Origin: CALBTQ01 sp036725605
Lineage (GTDB): Bacteria; Lernaellota; Lernaellaia; Lernaellales; Lernaellaceae
Direction of reading: 5' to 3'
Length of the DNA: 64,000 nt
Assembly: GCA_036725605.1 (NCBI GenBank)
Contig: DAIMDW010000017.1
Coordinates: 1 to 64,000, forward strand
Shown: positions 8,521 to 18,122 of the stretch, piece after piece
How positions within the stretch are numbered: position 1 is the stretch's first letter
How the letters are laid out: each line of letters opens with the position of its first letter
Notes under the pieces: generated by a model
What the model was told of the DNA's origin: nothing
The model's input: only the letters and a program-made list of their open reading frames with translations
Database searches by the model: none
Translations under genes and position numbers: made by a program

Positions 8521-8568
8521 AAAAAAAAGGGAACCGCTCGGCGCCGATAAGCGCACTGCACGGTTCCC
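8521..8568 (-). terminator. Intrinsic terminator of the tRNA-Lys/tRNA-Glu unit
   Basis: On the minus strand, an 8-base stem (GGGAACCG with CGGTTCCC, arms 8561-8568 and 8529-8536) is followed by eight T residues (8528-8521), directly after tRNA-Glu. Confidence 0.85.
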
Positions 8569-8575
8569 CGAAAAA

Positions 8576-8649
8576 CGACCCCAACGGGATTCGAACCCGT
8601 GTTGCCGGCGTGAAAGGCCGGTGTCCTGACCGGGCTAGACGATGGGGTC
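8576..8649 (-). tRNA. tRNA-Glu (anticodon TTC)
   Basis: The 7-base acceptor stem GACCCCA pairs with TGGGGTC, the anticodon arm is GCCGGCGTGAAAGGCCGGT in plus-strand reading (loop CTTTCAC on the tRNA strand) and the T-arm is CGGGTTCGAATCCCG. CCA is not encoded. It is co-transcribed downstream of tRNA-Lys. Confidence 0.95.
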
Positions 8650-8687
8650 ACAGTTGCGAAAAAGCGTTACCCAGTAGGCTGGGTAGA

Positions 8688-8760
8688 TGAGCCGTCAGGG
8701 ACTCGAACCCTGGGCCTACGGATTAAAAGTCCGTTGCTCTACCGACTGAGCTAACGGCTC
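8688..8760 (-). tRNA. tRNA-Lys (anticodon TTT)
   Basis: Acceptor GAGCCGT/ACGGCTC, D-arm AGCTCAGTCGGTAGAGC, anticodon loop ACTTTTAA with TTT and T-arm CAGGGTTCGAGTCCCTG are all intact. CCA is not encoded. It is the first gene of the two-tRNA unit. Confidence 0.96.
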
Positions 8761-8773
8761 AAAAGTGGCGCAC

Positions 8774-8802
8774 ATCCTATGGACGGGACGGCTGCTTGTC
8801 AA
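8774..8802 (-). promoter_or_regulatory. Promoter of the tRNA-Lys/tRNA-Glu unit
   Basis: On the minus strand, TTGACA (8802-8797), a 17-base spacer and TAGGAT (8779-8774) lie 14 bases before the tRNA-Lys 5' end. This is an almost ideal sigma-70 promoter, as expected for stable RNA. Confidence 0.75.
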
Positions 8803-8891
8803 GCACATAATTGACTCTTTATTTTAAAAAATCACCCCACCCCGGAACAGGCAAAAATGGCTGAAATTTTGCCGCTGAACGGGTGGGCATC

Positions 8892-8919
8892 TTGCGCGGC
8901 GGGCAAGTTGTGGTAATTA
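8892..8919 (+). promoter_or_regulatory. Weak candidate promoter for the ferritin-like array
   Basis: TTGCGC, a 16-base spacer and TAATTA lie 33 bases before the start at 8952. It is the best match in the 190-base gap, but only moderate. Confidence 0.3.
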
Positions 8920-8951
8920 TCTAGTTAGTACCATTTACCGGAGGCGCGACC

Positions 8952-9434
8952 ATGCCGCTGCAATTTACCGATGAGCGCGAGCTGTTGTCCTATGCGATTC
9001 ACAAAGAGGAAAGCGCCCACCGCTTCTACCGGAGTCTGGCCGAGACGATCCAGAATCCGGAAGCGGCGCACGTCTTCGCCGATCTCGCCGTCGACGAAGC
9101 CAACCACCGCCGCCAGTTGGAGACGCTTTGGAACGCGATCGACCCCAAGCCGTTTACGATCGACGAAGAGAAGATCGACGTGCGTCCCCCGGTAATTCAC
9201 AAACAGGCGGGCGCGGTGCAGGCGCTCGATCTGGCCCTGGACGCCGAAACGGCCGCGGCCAAATTTTACGAGCTCACCGCCCGGAGCAGTCAGGACCCCG
9301 CCCTGCGGCGCTTGAGCGTGGAACTGGCCAAGCAGGAATGGGGGCACTACGAGACCCTTAGCGCGGAAAAAAACGCGATCATTGAATCGTTTTATTGGTT
9401 CGATGTGGAATACAGCGCTTACGTGGAGGATTGA
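8952..9434 (+). CDS. Ferritin-like diiron protein 1 of the array
   Basis: 160 residues forming two repeated helix pairs of a rubrerythrin-type four-helix bundle. Expected iron ligands are visible as Glu in HKEESAHRFY, E..H in DEANHRR, Glu in DAETAAAKFY and E..H in KQEWGHYE. There is no rubredoxin domain. Proteins of this type reduce peroxide or store or handle iron under oxidative stress in microaerobic or anaerobic bacteria. The ATG follows GGAGGCG. It is the first of five paralogous genes, and the next begins 2 bases after its stop. Confidence 0.85.
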   Translation: MPLQFTDERELLSYAIHKEESAHRFYRSLAETIQNPEAAHVFADLAVDEANHRRQLETLWNAIDPKPFTIDEEKIDVRPPVIHKQAGAVQALDLALDAETAAAKFYELTARSSQDPALRRLSVELAKQEWGHYETLSAEKNAIIESFYWFDVEYSAYVED

Positions 9435-9436
9435 TT

Positions 9437-9931
9437 ATGGCTCAACTGTATGCCGGCCTGACGGTCATCGAAATTCTGGGCGTGGCGGTCAAAAAGGAAA
9501 TCGACGCGGCGAAGTTCTACCGCGACCTGGCCGCGCGCATTCCCAATCCCATCATTCAGGAACGTTTTTTGACCCTGGCCAAGGAAGAGCGCCGGCATCG
9601 CGCGCTGTTGCAAATGGAATACAAACGCCTGACCGGCGAGACAAAAATTCCCGTGCCGCAAGGCAAATACAAACAACCGGAATCGTTCGACTGGGACAAA
9701 GCCTCCCTGGAAGACGCATTGAACTATGCGATTCGCGCCGAACGCGACGCGCAAAAGCTGTACGCCGCCGCGGCCAAAACCAGCACCGACCCCCGCGGCA
9801 AACGGATGCTCGATTACCTCGTGGAATTTGAAAAGGGTCACGAACGAATGCTGGTGAGCGAGTTGAATTTCTATAAGAAGGCGCCGCTTTGGTTCGAGGA
9901 ACAGGAGGATATGCTCCACGTCGGTCCTTGA
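9437..9931 (+). CDS. Ferritin-like diiron protein 2 of the array
   Basis: 164 residues starting MAQLYAGLTVIEILGVAVKK; the ATG at 9437 is preferred over an in-frame start upstream because that would overlap the previous gene. All four ligand motifs are present: KKEIDAAKFY, KEERRHRAL, RAERDAQKLY and FEKGHERML. There is no rubredoxin domain. It is more basic than its neighbours, so it is a diverged paralogue, not a recent duplicate. Function is presumed to be peroxide or iron handling, as for the neighbours. The small Cys-rich gene begins 15 bases downstream. Confidence 0.85.
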   Translation: MAQLYAGLTVIEILGVAVKKEIDAAKFYRDLAARIPNPIIQERFLTLAKEERRHRALLQMEYKRLTGETKIPVPQGKYKQPESFDWDKASLEDALNYAIRAERDAQKLYAAAAKTSTDPRGKRMLDYLVEFEKGHERMLVSELNFYKKAPLWFEEQEDMLHVGP

Positions 9932-9946
9932 TTGAACGGAGAGGAT

Positions 9947-10168
9947 GTGAACTCCTCGCAAGCGGATAACTCGCTGAAGAAACATCCCTGCGCCGATTGC
10001 CGGGTTTGCCAGTGGTGCAGCGACGCGCGTTGCGCCTCGTGCCTGGGGATGGAAAAGCAAACGCCCCGACTGAGCATGTCCGAGCAAATCGCGCTGTACG
10101 AGCGCCTCAATCGGGAAGCGCGCGAGAGTAAATGCACTTGCGGTTGCGCCGACGAGAACAACCGATAA
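9947..10168 (+). CDS. Tiny Cys-rich protein inside the ferritin-like array
   Basis: 73 residues from a GTG start with GGAGAGG just upstream; a TTG start 15 bases earlier is possible. The N-terminal half holds a dense cysteine cluster, CADCRVCQWCSDARCASC, six cysteines in 18 residues, and the C-terminus has CTCGC, so eight cysteines in all. The middle is a charged amphipathic helix (MSEQIALYERLNREARESK). I do not recognise a family. The spacing suggests zinc or iron-sulfur binding, and its place among diiron proteins suggests an electron carrier or metal donor to them; this is inference. Confidence 0.6.
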   Translation: MNSSQADNSLKKHPCADCRVCQWCSDARCASCLGMEKQTPRLSMSEQIALYERLNREARESKCTCGCADENNR

Positions 10169-10263
10169 ACACGTCGCGTCGGAAACGCCAATTGCCTTGA
10201 CAAGCAAACTGACGAACGGTATCAGCAAACGACAACCAAAAAATTGTGATTCGAGGTGGAAAT

Positions 10264-10755
10264 ATGTCCAGCAAATACAGTGCCGTGGAAATCTGCCGCA
10301 TCGGCGTTCAGTTGGAGCGGAACGGTCATATTTTCTATACCAAGGCCGCGAACATGACCACCGATGAGGAATTCAAGAAAGTCCTGCTGCGGCTGGCGCA
10401 GGACGAACTGGAACACGAGCGCGCCTATCGCCGCATCATGGAGGAATTGGAGAAAGAAGATCCGCAAACCTGCTGCTTCGACCAGGAGTATTACGATTAC
10501 ATTCAATCGGTGGCCGATCGGCGCATTCTGACCGACGAAGCGGGCATCGAAGCGTTGATCAGCGGCATCTCCAGCGCGATCGAATTTCTGGAAATGGCGA
10601 TGAAGTTCGAGGAAAACGCGATCTTTTATTTCACCGAAACCAAGCGATTCGTGCGCGATTACGACGTCGCGCTACTCGACCAGTTCATTCAATATGAAAA
10701 GGATCACTGGAACATTCTCAACGAACGCCGCAAAAAGTTGTTGGCCGAAGGATAA
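10264..10755 (+). CDS. Ferritin-like diiron protein 3 of the array
   Basis: 163 residues starting MSSKYSAVEICRIGVQLERN; the ATG at 10264 follows GAGGTGG. Ligand motifs are QLERNGHIFY, QDELEHERAY, KFEENAIFYF and YEKDHWNIL. The linker between the two halves is longer than in proteins 1 and 2 and includes QTCCFDQEYY with a Cys pair. There is no rubredoxin domain. It stops 17 bases before the full rubrerythrin gene. Role is presumed to be peroxide reduction or iron handling; the Cys pair may be a redox link. Confidence 0.84.
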   Translation: MSSKYSAVEICRIGVQLERNGHIFYTKAANMTTDEEFKKVLLRLAQDELEHERAYRRIMEELEKEDPQTCCFDQEYYDYIQSVADRRILTDEAGIEALISGISSAIEFLEMAMKFEENAIFYFTETKRFVRDYDVALLDQFIQYEKDHWNILNERRKKLLAEG

Positions 10756-10772
10756 GCCAAGGGAGCCGAAGA

Positions 10773-11270
10773 ATGGGTGAAAAGACCGATGCCAATCTGA
10801 AAAAAGCGTTTCAGGGCGAAGCCGAAGCGTACTTTCGCAATCGCGCATTCGCCGACCAGGCCGACAAGGAAGGCTATGGGCAGATCGCGCACATGTTCCG
10901 CGCCATCGCCGAAGCCGAAGCGGTGCACTGCCGCAACGCGCTGAAGCTGCGCGGCATCATCAAGGATACCGAAACCAACCTCACCACCGCCTTCGAACGC
11001 GAGTTGATGGCCAAGAACGACCACTATCCGGGAATGATCAAGCAGGCGGAAGAGGAAGGCGTCAAACCGGCGGCGATCATCTTCGCCCGCGCCCGTGACG
11101 TCGAAGAGATGCACGCCGGCATCTATAAAAAGGCGTTGGATCACCTGATGGAAGAACGTCAAACCCAATACTTCATCTGCTCGGTGTGCGGCTACGTGGC
11201 CGACGGGGCGATCCCCGACAAATGCCCGGTCTGCGAAGCCGCCCCGGAAAAATTCTTCGAGGTGAAATGA
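10773..11270 (+). CDS. Rubrerythrin (diiron plus rubredoxin-like domain)
   Basis: 165 residues with the complete two-domain architecture. The diiron domain (1-130) has QGEAEAYFRN, EAEAVHCRN, ERELMAKN and RDVEEMHAGIY. The C-terminal rubredoxin-like domain has CSVCGYVADG...CPVC (about residues 135-155), which carries the electrons to the diiron site. Rubrerythrin is an NADH-dependent (through rubredoxin reductase) peroxidase of anaerobes. It is the only member of the array with its own Fe(SCys)4 site, so it may serve as electron source for the truncated paralogues. Stop overlaps the next start region. Confidence 0.93.
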   Translation: MGEKTDANLKKAFQGEAEAYFRNRAFADQADKEGYGQIAHMFRAIAEAEAVHCRNALKLRGIIKDTETNLTTAFERELMAKNDHYPGMIKQAEEEGVKPAAIIFARARDVEEMHAGIYKKALDHLMEERQTQYFICSVCGYVADGAIPDKCPVCEAAPEKFFEVK

Positions 11271-11749
11271 TGGAACGCATCAGCAAAATCGTCAGCGGCA
11301 TGCCGTTGGCCGAAATTTACGCCTTCGCCATCGAGCGCGAAGTCGAAGCGCAACTGTTCTACAAAGACGCGTTGGACATCGTGCGCGATCCCGGCGCGCG
11401 GACCATGCTCGGCGACCTGCACAAGCAGGAAATCATGCACGAGAAAATGCTGCGGCAGGCGCAGGAGCGCGGCAAAGTCGAGATCATCGGCAAGCCGCGC
11501 GGGCTGACCGACCTGGGGCTGGCCGATTTGCTGCCGGCCGTGGAGATCGGCTCCAAATCGACGCCGCAGGAAATTCTGATGGCGGCGATCAAGAAGGAAG
11601 CCTTCGCCGTCGAGATGTACAACGCGGCCGTCGCGGCGACCGACGATGCGGACGCGATCGAGCTGTTCACGCACCTGGTCAAGGAAGAAACCAACCACAA
11701 GGTGATTCTGGAAAATCTGTACGACGAAAATATTTTAACGAATAATTAA
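11270..11749 (+). CDS. Ferritin-like diiron protein 5, last of the array
   Basis: 159 residues starting MERISKIVSGMPLAEIYAFA. Two ATGs in a row (11267 and 11270) are possible; the second has the better spacing from GAGG and overlaps the rubrerythrin stop. Motifs are EREVEAQLFY, KQEIMHEKML, KKEAFAVEMY and KEETNHKVIL. There is no rubredoxin domain. The gene ends 1 base from the convergent histidine kinase stop. Function as for the neighbours. Confidence 0.84.
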   Translation: MERISKIVSGMPLAEIYAFAIEREVEAQLFYKDALDIVRDPGARTMLGDLHKQEIMHEKMLRQAQERGKVEIIGKPRGLTDLGLADLLPAVEIGSKSTPQEILMAAIKKEAFAVEMYNAAVAATDDADAIELFTHLVKEETNHKVILENLYDENILTNN

Positions 11750-11750
11750 A

Positions 11751-14369
<2,619 letters not shown>

Positions 14370-14407
14370 CTCCCGCCATGAACGCTTTCATTAACTATAA
14401 TTCCAAT

Positions 14408-14435
14408 ATTTTATTCCTGGTAGGGATCTTCTCAA
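14408..14435 (-). promoter_or_regulatory. Candidate promoter of the hybrid histidine kinase
   Basis: On the minus strand, TTGAGA, a 16-base spacer and TAAAAT lie about 38 bases before the ATG at 14369. Confidence 0.4.
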
Positions 14436-14521
14436 ATAATACGCCATGGCCCGAAATCATCCAATCGATTTTTCAGCTATTTTGCACGGATATTGGTCCC
14501 CGTTTTGCCGATAATTTCGTC

Positions 14522-14550
14522 TTGACAGCCTTCCGATCATAGCCTACACT
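14522..14550 (+). promoter_or_regulatory. Strong promoter of the sulfate-activation operon
   Basis: TTGACA (14522-14527), a 17-base spacer and TACACT (14545-14550) lie 37 bases before the first ATG (14588). Consensus -35 and a good -10 at ideal spacing. The CCGATCA repeats of the adjacent feature overlap its spacer and start site. Confidence 0.7.
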
Positions 14551-14561
14551 CCGATCAGAGT
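14533..14561. promoter_or_regulatory. Candidate operator: CCGATCA direct repeat and palindrome over the promoter
   Basis: CCGATCA occurs at 14533-14539 (in the promoter spacer) and at 14551-14557, 18 bases apart start to start. The second copy is inside the imperfect palindrome ACTCCGATCAGAGT (14548-14561) covering the end of the -10 and the start site. Ribbon-helix-helix proteins often bind tandem or inverted short sites, and the operon's first gene encodes one. Confidence 0.45.
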
Positions 14562-14587
14562 GTTGCCAGAGCCTATACGGAGTCCAC

Positions 14588-14812
14588 ATGGATAAAGTAA
14601 CGATTAAGATACCGCGTCAGCTTTATGAGAAAATCCAACTCCTGGTCGAGGACTCGGGATTCTCGAGTCCGACCGAGTTTATCACCTACGTGCTGCGCGA
14701 TCTGGTTGGCGAGCAACTCAAGGAAAAGCAAGTGGAAAAGGGAGCCGGCGATCTGACCAACGAGGAGATCGCGGCGATCAAACAGCGACTGCGCAATCTG
14801 GGATACCTGTAG
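14588..14812 (+). CDS. Ribbon-helix-helix protein leading the sulfate operon
   Basis: 74 residues. The N-terminal 45 fit a CopG/Arc-type ribbon-helix-helix: a beta strand KVTIKIP, helix LYEKIQLLVEDSG and helix SPTEFITYVLRDLVGEQ. The C-terminal tail LTNEEIAAIKQRLRNLGYL closely resembles the last 19 residues of the APS kinase encoded by the fourth gene. It probably acts as an autoregulator of the operon, or it may bind the enzymes through the shared tail. It sits 15 bases before sat. The family-level call is good; the target is inferred. Confidence 0.75.
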   Translation: MDKVTIKIPRQLYEKIQLLVEDSGFSSPTEFITYVLRDLVGEQLKEKQVEKGAGDLTNEEIAAIKQRLRNLGYL

Positions 14813-14827
14813 GAAGGAGCGAACGAG

Positions 14828-15982
14828 ATGATCAGACCGCACGGCGGACGATTGATAGACCGGCATGCCAAAGGCGAAATGCGCGAGGCGATGCTCGCCA
14901 AGGCGAACGAACTGCCGAAAATCCAGGTCAATGAGCGCGAATTGGCCGACATCGAGATGATCGGTTGCGGCGCGATGAGCCCGTTGGAAGGCTTCATGAA
15001 TCGCGACGACTACCTGGGCGTGCTCAACAATATGCACCTGGCGTCCGGTCCGGTGTGGACCTTGCCGATCACCCTTTCGGTGAAGCCCGGCGACGATCGT
15101 CAGTACAAAATCGGCGACCAGATCGCCCTGGTCGATCAGGACACCATCCTGGCCGTGATGGACGTCGAAGACGTTTATCAGGTCGATCATCTCGAAGAAG
15201 CGAAAAAGGTGTATCTGACCGACGATCCGGCTCACCCCAGCGTGGCGTTTTTGCAGTCGCTGACCGATACCTACCTCGGCGGGCCGATCACGGTGCTCAA
15301 CAAAGTGCAGCACCCGGACTTCAACGAATTCCGGCTCGAGCCGAAGGAAACGCGCGTGCTGTTCAAGGCCAAAGGCTGGAACAGCATCGTCGCCTTCCAG
15401 ACCCGCAACCCGATTCACCGCGCGCACGAATACCTGCAGAAATGCGCGCTGGAACAGGTCGACGCGCTGCTGATTCACCCGCTGATGGGCGCGACGAAAA
15501 AAGGCGACATCCCCGGCGACGTGCGCATGGCCTGCTACAAGGCGCTGATCGACGGCTATTACGCCAAGGAGCGCGTGGCCGTTTCGATCTTCCCGGCGGC
15601 GATGCGCTACGCCGGTCCGCGCGAGGCGATCTTCCACGCGCTGGTGCGCAAAAACTACGGCTGCACGCACTTCATCGTCGGCCGCGACCACGCCGGCGTG
15701 GGCACCTACTACGGCACCTACGACGCGCAGTACATCTTCGACAATTTCACCCGCGAGGAAATCGACATCACGCCGATGATGTTCGAGCACTCCTTCTTCT
15801 GCAACGCCTGCGGCAACATGGCCTCGATCAAGACCTGCCCGCACGGCAAGGAAGAGCACGTATTCCTTTCCGGCACCAAGGTGCGTGAAATGCTCGCCGC
15901 CGGACAGCGCCCGCCCCAGGAATTCACCCGGCCGGAAGTGGCGGACATCCTGATGAAGTTCTATCAGAGCGAAGAGGCGTAG
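14828..15982 (+). CDS. sat: Sulfate adenylyltransferase (ATP sulfurylase)
   Basis: 384 residues; converts sulfate and ATP to adenosine 5'-phosphosulfate and pyrophosphate. The active-site QTRNPIHRAHEY motif (Q.RNP.H..HE) is near residue 192, followed by the GRDHAGVG motif. The zinc-binding CNACGNMASIKTCPH near the C-terminus is typical of the bacterial/archaeal single-chain Sat without a kinase domain. Length is as expected for that class (about 380-420). The APS kinase is encoded separately two genes downstream, so the operon makes PAPS. No APS or sulfite reductase lies in this window, so assimilation and sulfate-ester synthesis are both possible. Confidence 0.95.
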   Translation: MIRPHGGRLIDRHAKGEMREAMLAKANELPKIQVNERELADIEMIGCGAMSPLEGFMNRDDYLGVLNNMHLASGPVWTLPITLSVKPGDDRQYKIGDQIALVDQDTILAVMDVEDVYQVDHLEEAKKVYLTDDPAHPSVAFLQSLTDTYLGGPITVLNKVQHPDFNEFRLEPKETRVLFKAKGWNSIVAFQTRNPIHRAHEYLQKCALEQVDALLIHPLMGATKKGDIPGDVRMACYKALIDGYYAKERVAVSIFPAAMRYAGPREAIFHALVRKNYGCTHFIVGRDHAGVGTYYGTYDAQYIFDNFTREEIDITPMMFEHSFFCNACGNMASIKTCPHGKEEHVFLSGTKVREMLAAGQRPPQEFTRPEVADILMKFYQSEEA

Positions 15983-15991
15983 GAGGCGGCC

Positions 15992-17371
15992 GTGAAAAAA
16001 CTGGTCATCATCGGTTTGGATTGCGCCGATCCGCGTTTGGTTTTCGAGCAGTTCGTCGACGTCATGCCGCACACCAAGCGGTTGATGGAGCGCGGCGTGT
16101 ACGGCCCGATGCGCAGCACCGACCCGCCGATCACCGTGCCGGCCTGGACCGCGATGCTCACCAGCAAGGATCCGGGCACGCTGGGCTTCTACGGCTTCCG
16201 CAATCGCGCGGACTACGGCTACAAGGCGCTGTACTTCGCCAACAACGATTACGTGAAGGAAAAGCGCGCCTGGAATTACCTGTCGCGCAATCGCCTGAGC
16301 AGTTTCATCCTCGGCGTGCCGCAAACCTACCCGCCCAAGTCGTTGCGCGGAACGCTGGCCGCGAGCTTCCTCACCCCGAACAAGGAAGTGCAGTGGACCT
16401 ACCCGGTCGAGGCGGCGGCGCAGATCGACGCGTGGGCCGGCGGCGACTACATCATCGACGTCAAGGACTTCCGCACCGAGGACAAGGACTGGCTGCTGGA
16501 GCAGATCTACAAAATGACCGAGCGCCGCTTCAAGGTGTTCCGCGAAGCGCTCAAGGCCAATGAGCACGACTTCTACATGATGGTCGAGATGGGCGTGGAC
16601 CGCATCCATCACGCCTTCTGGCGTTATCACGCCAAGGATCATCGCTTGTATGAAGCCGGTCACAAATACGAGTTCGCCATCCGCGACTACTACAAGTACC
16701 TCGACGAACGCATCGGTGAACTGCTGGAAGCGATCGACGACGAAACCGCCGTGATGATCGTTTCCGACCACGGCGCGCGTACGATGGTCGGCGCGATCTG
16801 CATCAACGACTGGCTGATCGAAAAAGGCTGGCTGACGCTCAAAGAGCAGCCGACCGGCGCCACCAAGTTGAAGATGGACATGATCGATTGGTCCAAAACC
16901 AAGGTCTGGGGCGAAGGCGGCTACTACAGCCGGATCTTCTTCAACGTCAAAGACCGCGAGCCCGAGGGCATCATCGATCCGGCCGACTACGCCTCCTTCC
17001 GCGACGAAGTGCAGCGCGAGATGGAAGCGATCGTCGACGAAAAAGGCGTGAACATCGGCACCAAAGTGCTGCGACCGGAAAACGTCTACAAAACCGTCAA
17101 CAACGTCGCGCCCGACCTGATCGTCTACTTCGGCGATCTGGCCTGGCGCAGCGCGGGCTCGGTCGGCGGCGGTCAAATCCACATCTTCGAAAACGACACC
17201 GGCCCCGACGACGCCAACCACGACTACAACGGCATTCTCGTCTGCGCTTTGCCGGGCGAGCTCAAACCGAAACAACTGAAACAATATTCGATCTACGACG
17301 TCGCTCCCACGATCCTCGATTTCTTCGGCATCGACATCCCGGACGACATGATCGGATCCAGCATTCTGTAA
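15992..17371 (+). CDS. Alkaline-phosphatase-superfamily phosphodiesterase/nucleotide pyrophosphatase
   Basis: 459 residues from a GTG with GGAGG just before it. The metal-binding and catalytic set of the type I phosphodiesterase branch is visible: Asp10 in IIGLDCAD, a Thr nucleophile (about T53) in VPAWTAML, GVDRIHHAFW and VSDHGARTM. There is no signal peptide, so it is cytoplasmic. It lies between sat and cysC in one operon (9 bases from sat, 14 to cysC), which suggests a substrate tied to sulfate activation such as APS, PAPS, PAP or a sulfated or phosphorylated product. The specific substrate cannot be read from sequence. Confidence 0.82.
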   Translation: MKKLVIIGLDCADPRLVFEQFVDVMPHTKRLMERGVYGPMRSTDPPITVPAWTAMLTSKDPGTLGFYGFRNRADYGYKALYFANNDYVKEKRAWNYLSRNRLSSFILGVPQTYPPKSLRGTLAASFLTPNKEVQWTYPVEAAAQIDAWAGGDYIIDVKDFRTEDKDWLLEQIYKMTERRFKVFREALKANEHDFYMMVEMGVDRIHHAFWRYHAKDHRLYEAGHKYEFAIRDYYKYLDERIGELLEAIDDETAVMIVSDHGARTMVGAICINDWLIEKGWLTLKEQPTGATKLKMDMIDWSKTKVWGEGGYYSRIFFNVKDREPEGIIDPADYASFRDEVQREMEAIVDEKGVNIGTKVLRPENVYKTVNNVAPDLIVYFGDLAWRSAGSVGGGQIHIFENDTGPDDANHDYNGILVCALPGELKPKQLKQYSIYDVAPTILDFFGIDIPDDMIGSSIL

Positions 17372-17385
17372 GAGAGGAAGAAATC

Positions 17386-17988
17386 ATGCGCAAAGGATTC
17401 ACCGTTTGGTTCACCGGCCTTTCCGGCAGCGGCAAAAGCACCCTCGCCCAGATGGTCGAGGAAACGCTGCTCGAACGCGGCATGAACGTCGAAGTGCTCG
17501 ACGGCGACGTGGTTCGCACCAACCTGAGCAAGGGCCTGGGCTTCTCCAAGGAAGACCGCGACATCAACATCCGCCGCATCGGCTTCGTTTGCAACCTGTT
17601 GACCCGCAACGGCGTGGCCGCCATCGCCGCCGCGATCAGCCCCTATAAGGCCATTCGCGACGAAAACCGTGCGCTGATCGGCCGGTTCGTCGAAGTGTAT
17701 TGCGAAGCGCCGATGGACACCCTGGTCGAACGCGACGTGAAGGGCCTGTACAAAAAAGCGCTGGCCGGCGAAATCAAAGGCTTCACCGGCGTGGACGATC
17801 CCTACGAAGCGCCGGTCAATCCGGAGATCGTGGTCAACACCGCCGCCGAATCGGTGGTCGAGTCGCACGACAAGATCATCCGCACCCTCGAACTCATGGG
17901 CTATATTCCGGCCGACGAAAACGCCGACTACAGCGAGGAAGAGGAAGAGAAGATCAAAAAACGCTTGAAGGATCTCGGTTACCTGTAA
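17386..17988 (+). CDS. cysC: Adenylylsulfate (APS) kinase
   Basis: 200 residues; phosphorylates APS to PAPS. The P-loop GLSGSGKS (residues 11-18), LDGDVVRTNLSKGLGFSKED and the AAISPYKAIRDENR segment are the family signature; the lid region KGLYKKALAGEIKGFTGVDD is complete. The catalytic core ends at about residue 170. An acidic extension then ends in YSEEEEEKIKKRLKDLGYL, not part of typical CysC and matching the tail of the operon's ribbon-helix-helix protein. It is the last gene of the operon and is followed by two terminators. Confidence 0.94.
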   Translation: MRKGFTVWFTGLSGSGKSTLAQMVEETLLERGMNVEVLDGDVVRTNLSKGLGFSKEDRDINIRRIGFVCNLLTRNGVAAIAAAISPYKAIRDENRALIGRFVEVYCEAPMDTLVERDVKGLYKKALAGEIKGFTGVDDPYEAPVNPEIVVNTAAESVVESHDKIIRTLELMGYIPADENADYSEEEEEKIKKRLKDLGYL

Positions 17989-18017
17989 ACACAAATAACG
18001 TCACGTTTCCCTAACGA

Positions 18018-18061
18018 AACGCCCGGTGGACGCTCTGGCCGCTGTTTTCCCACCGGGCGTT
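18018..18061. terminator. Long-stem hairpin after cysC
   Basis: A perfect 12-base stem, AACGCCCGGTGG (18018-18029) with CCACCGGGCGTT (18050-18061), around a 20-base loop. It has only a short T run, so it may be an mRNA-stabilising 3' hairpin as well as a terminator. Confidence 0.65.
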
Positions 18062-18076
18062 CCCATTTAAACGAAA

Positions 18077-18110
18077 AGCCGCCCGCCTCATGGCGAGCGG
18101 CTGATTTTTT
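18077..18110 (+). terminator. Intrinsic terminator after the sulfate operon
   Basis: The stem AGCCGCCCGCC/GGCGAGCGGCT (one mismatch, TCAT loop) is followed by a six-T run at 18105-18110. The opposite strand also ends in a T-rich stretch, so it may serve the convergent gene too. Confidence 0.75.
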
Positions 18111-18122
18111 GGCGAAGGATTT

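Noticed and set aside
8576..8760. tRNA-Glu 3' end as an attachment site for the island
   Set aside because: No copy of the tRNA 3' end is found at the left edge near 6140, and there is no integrase.
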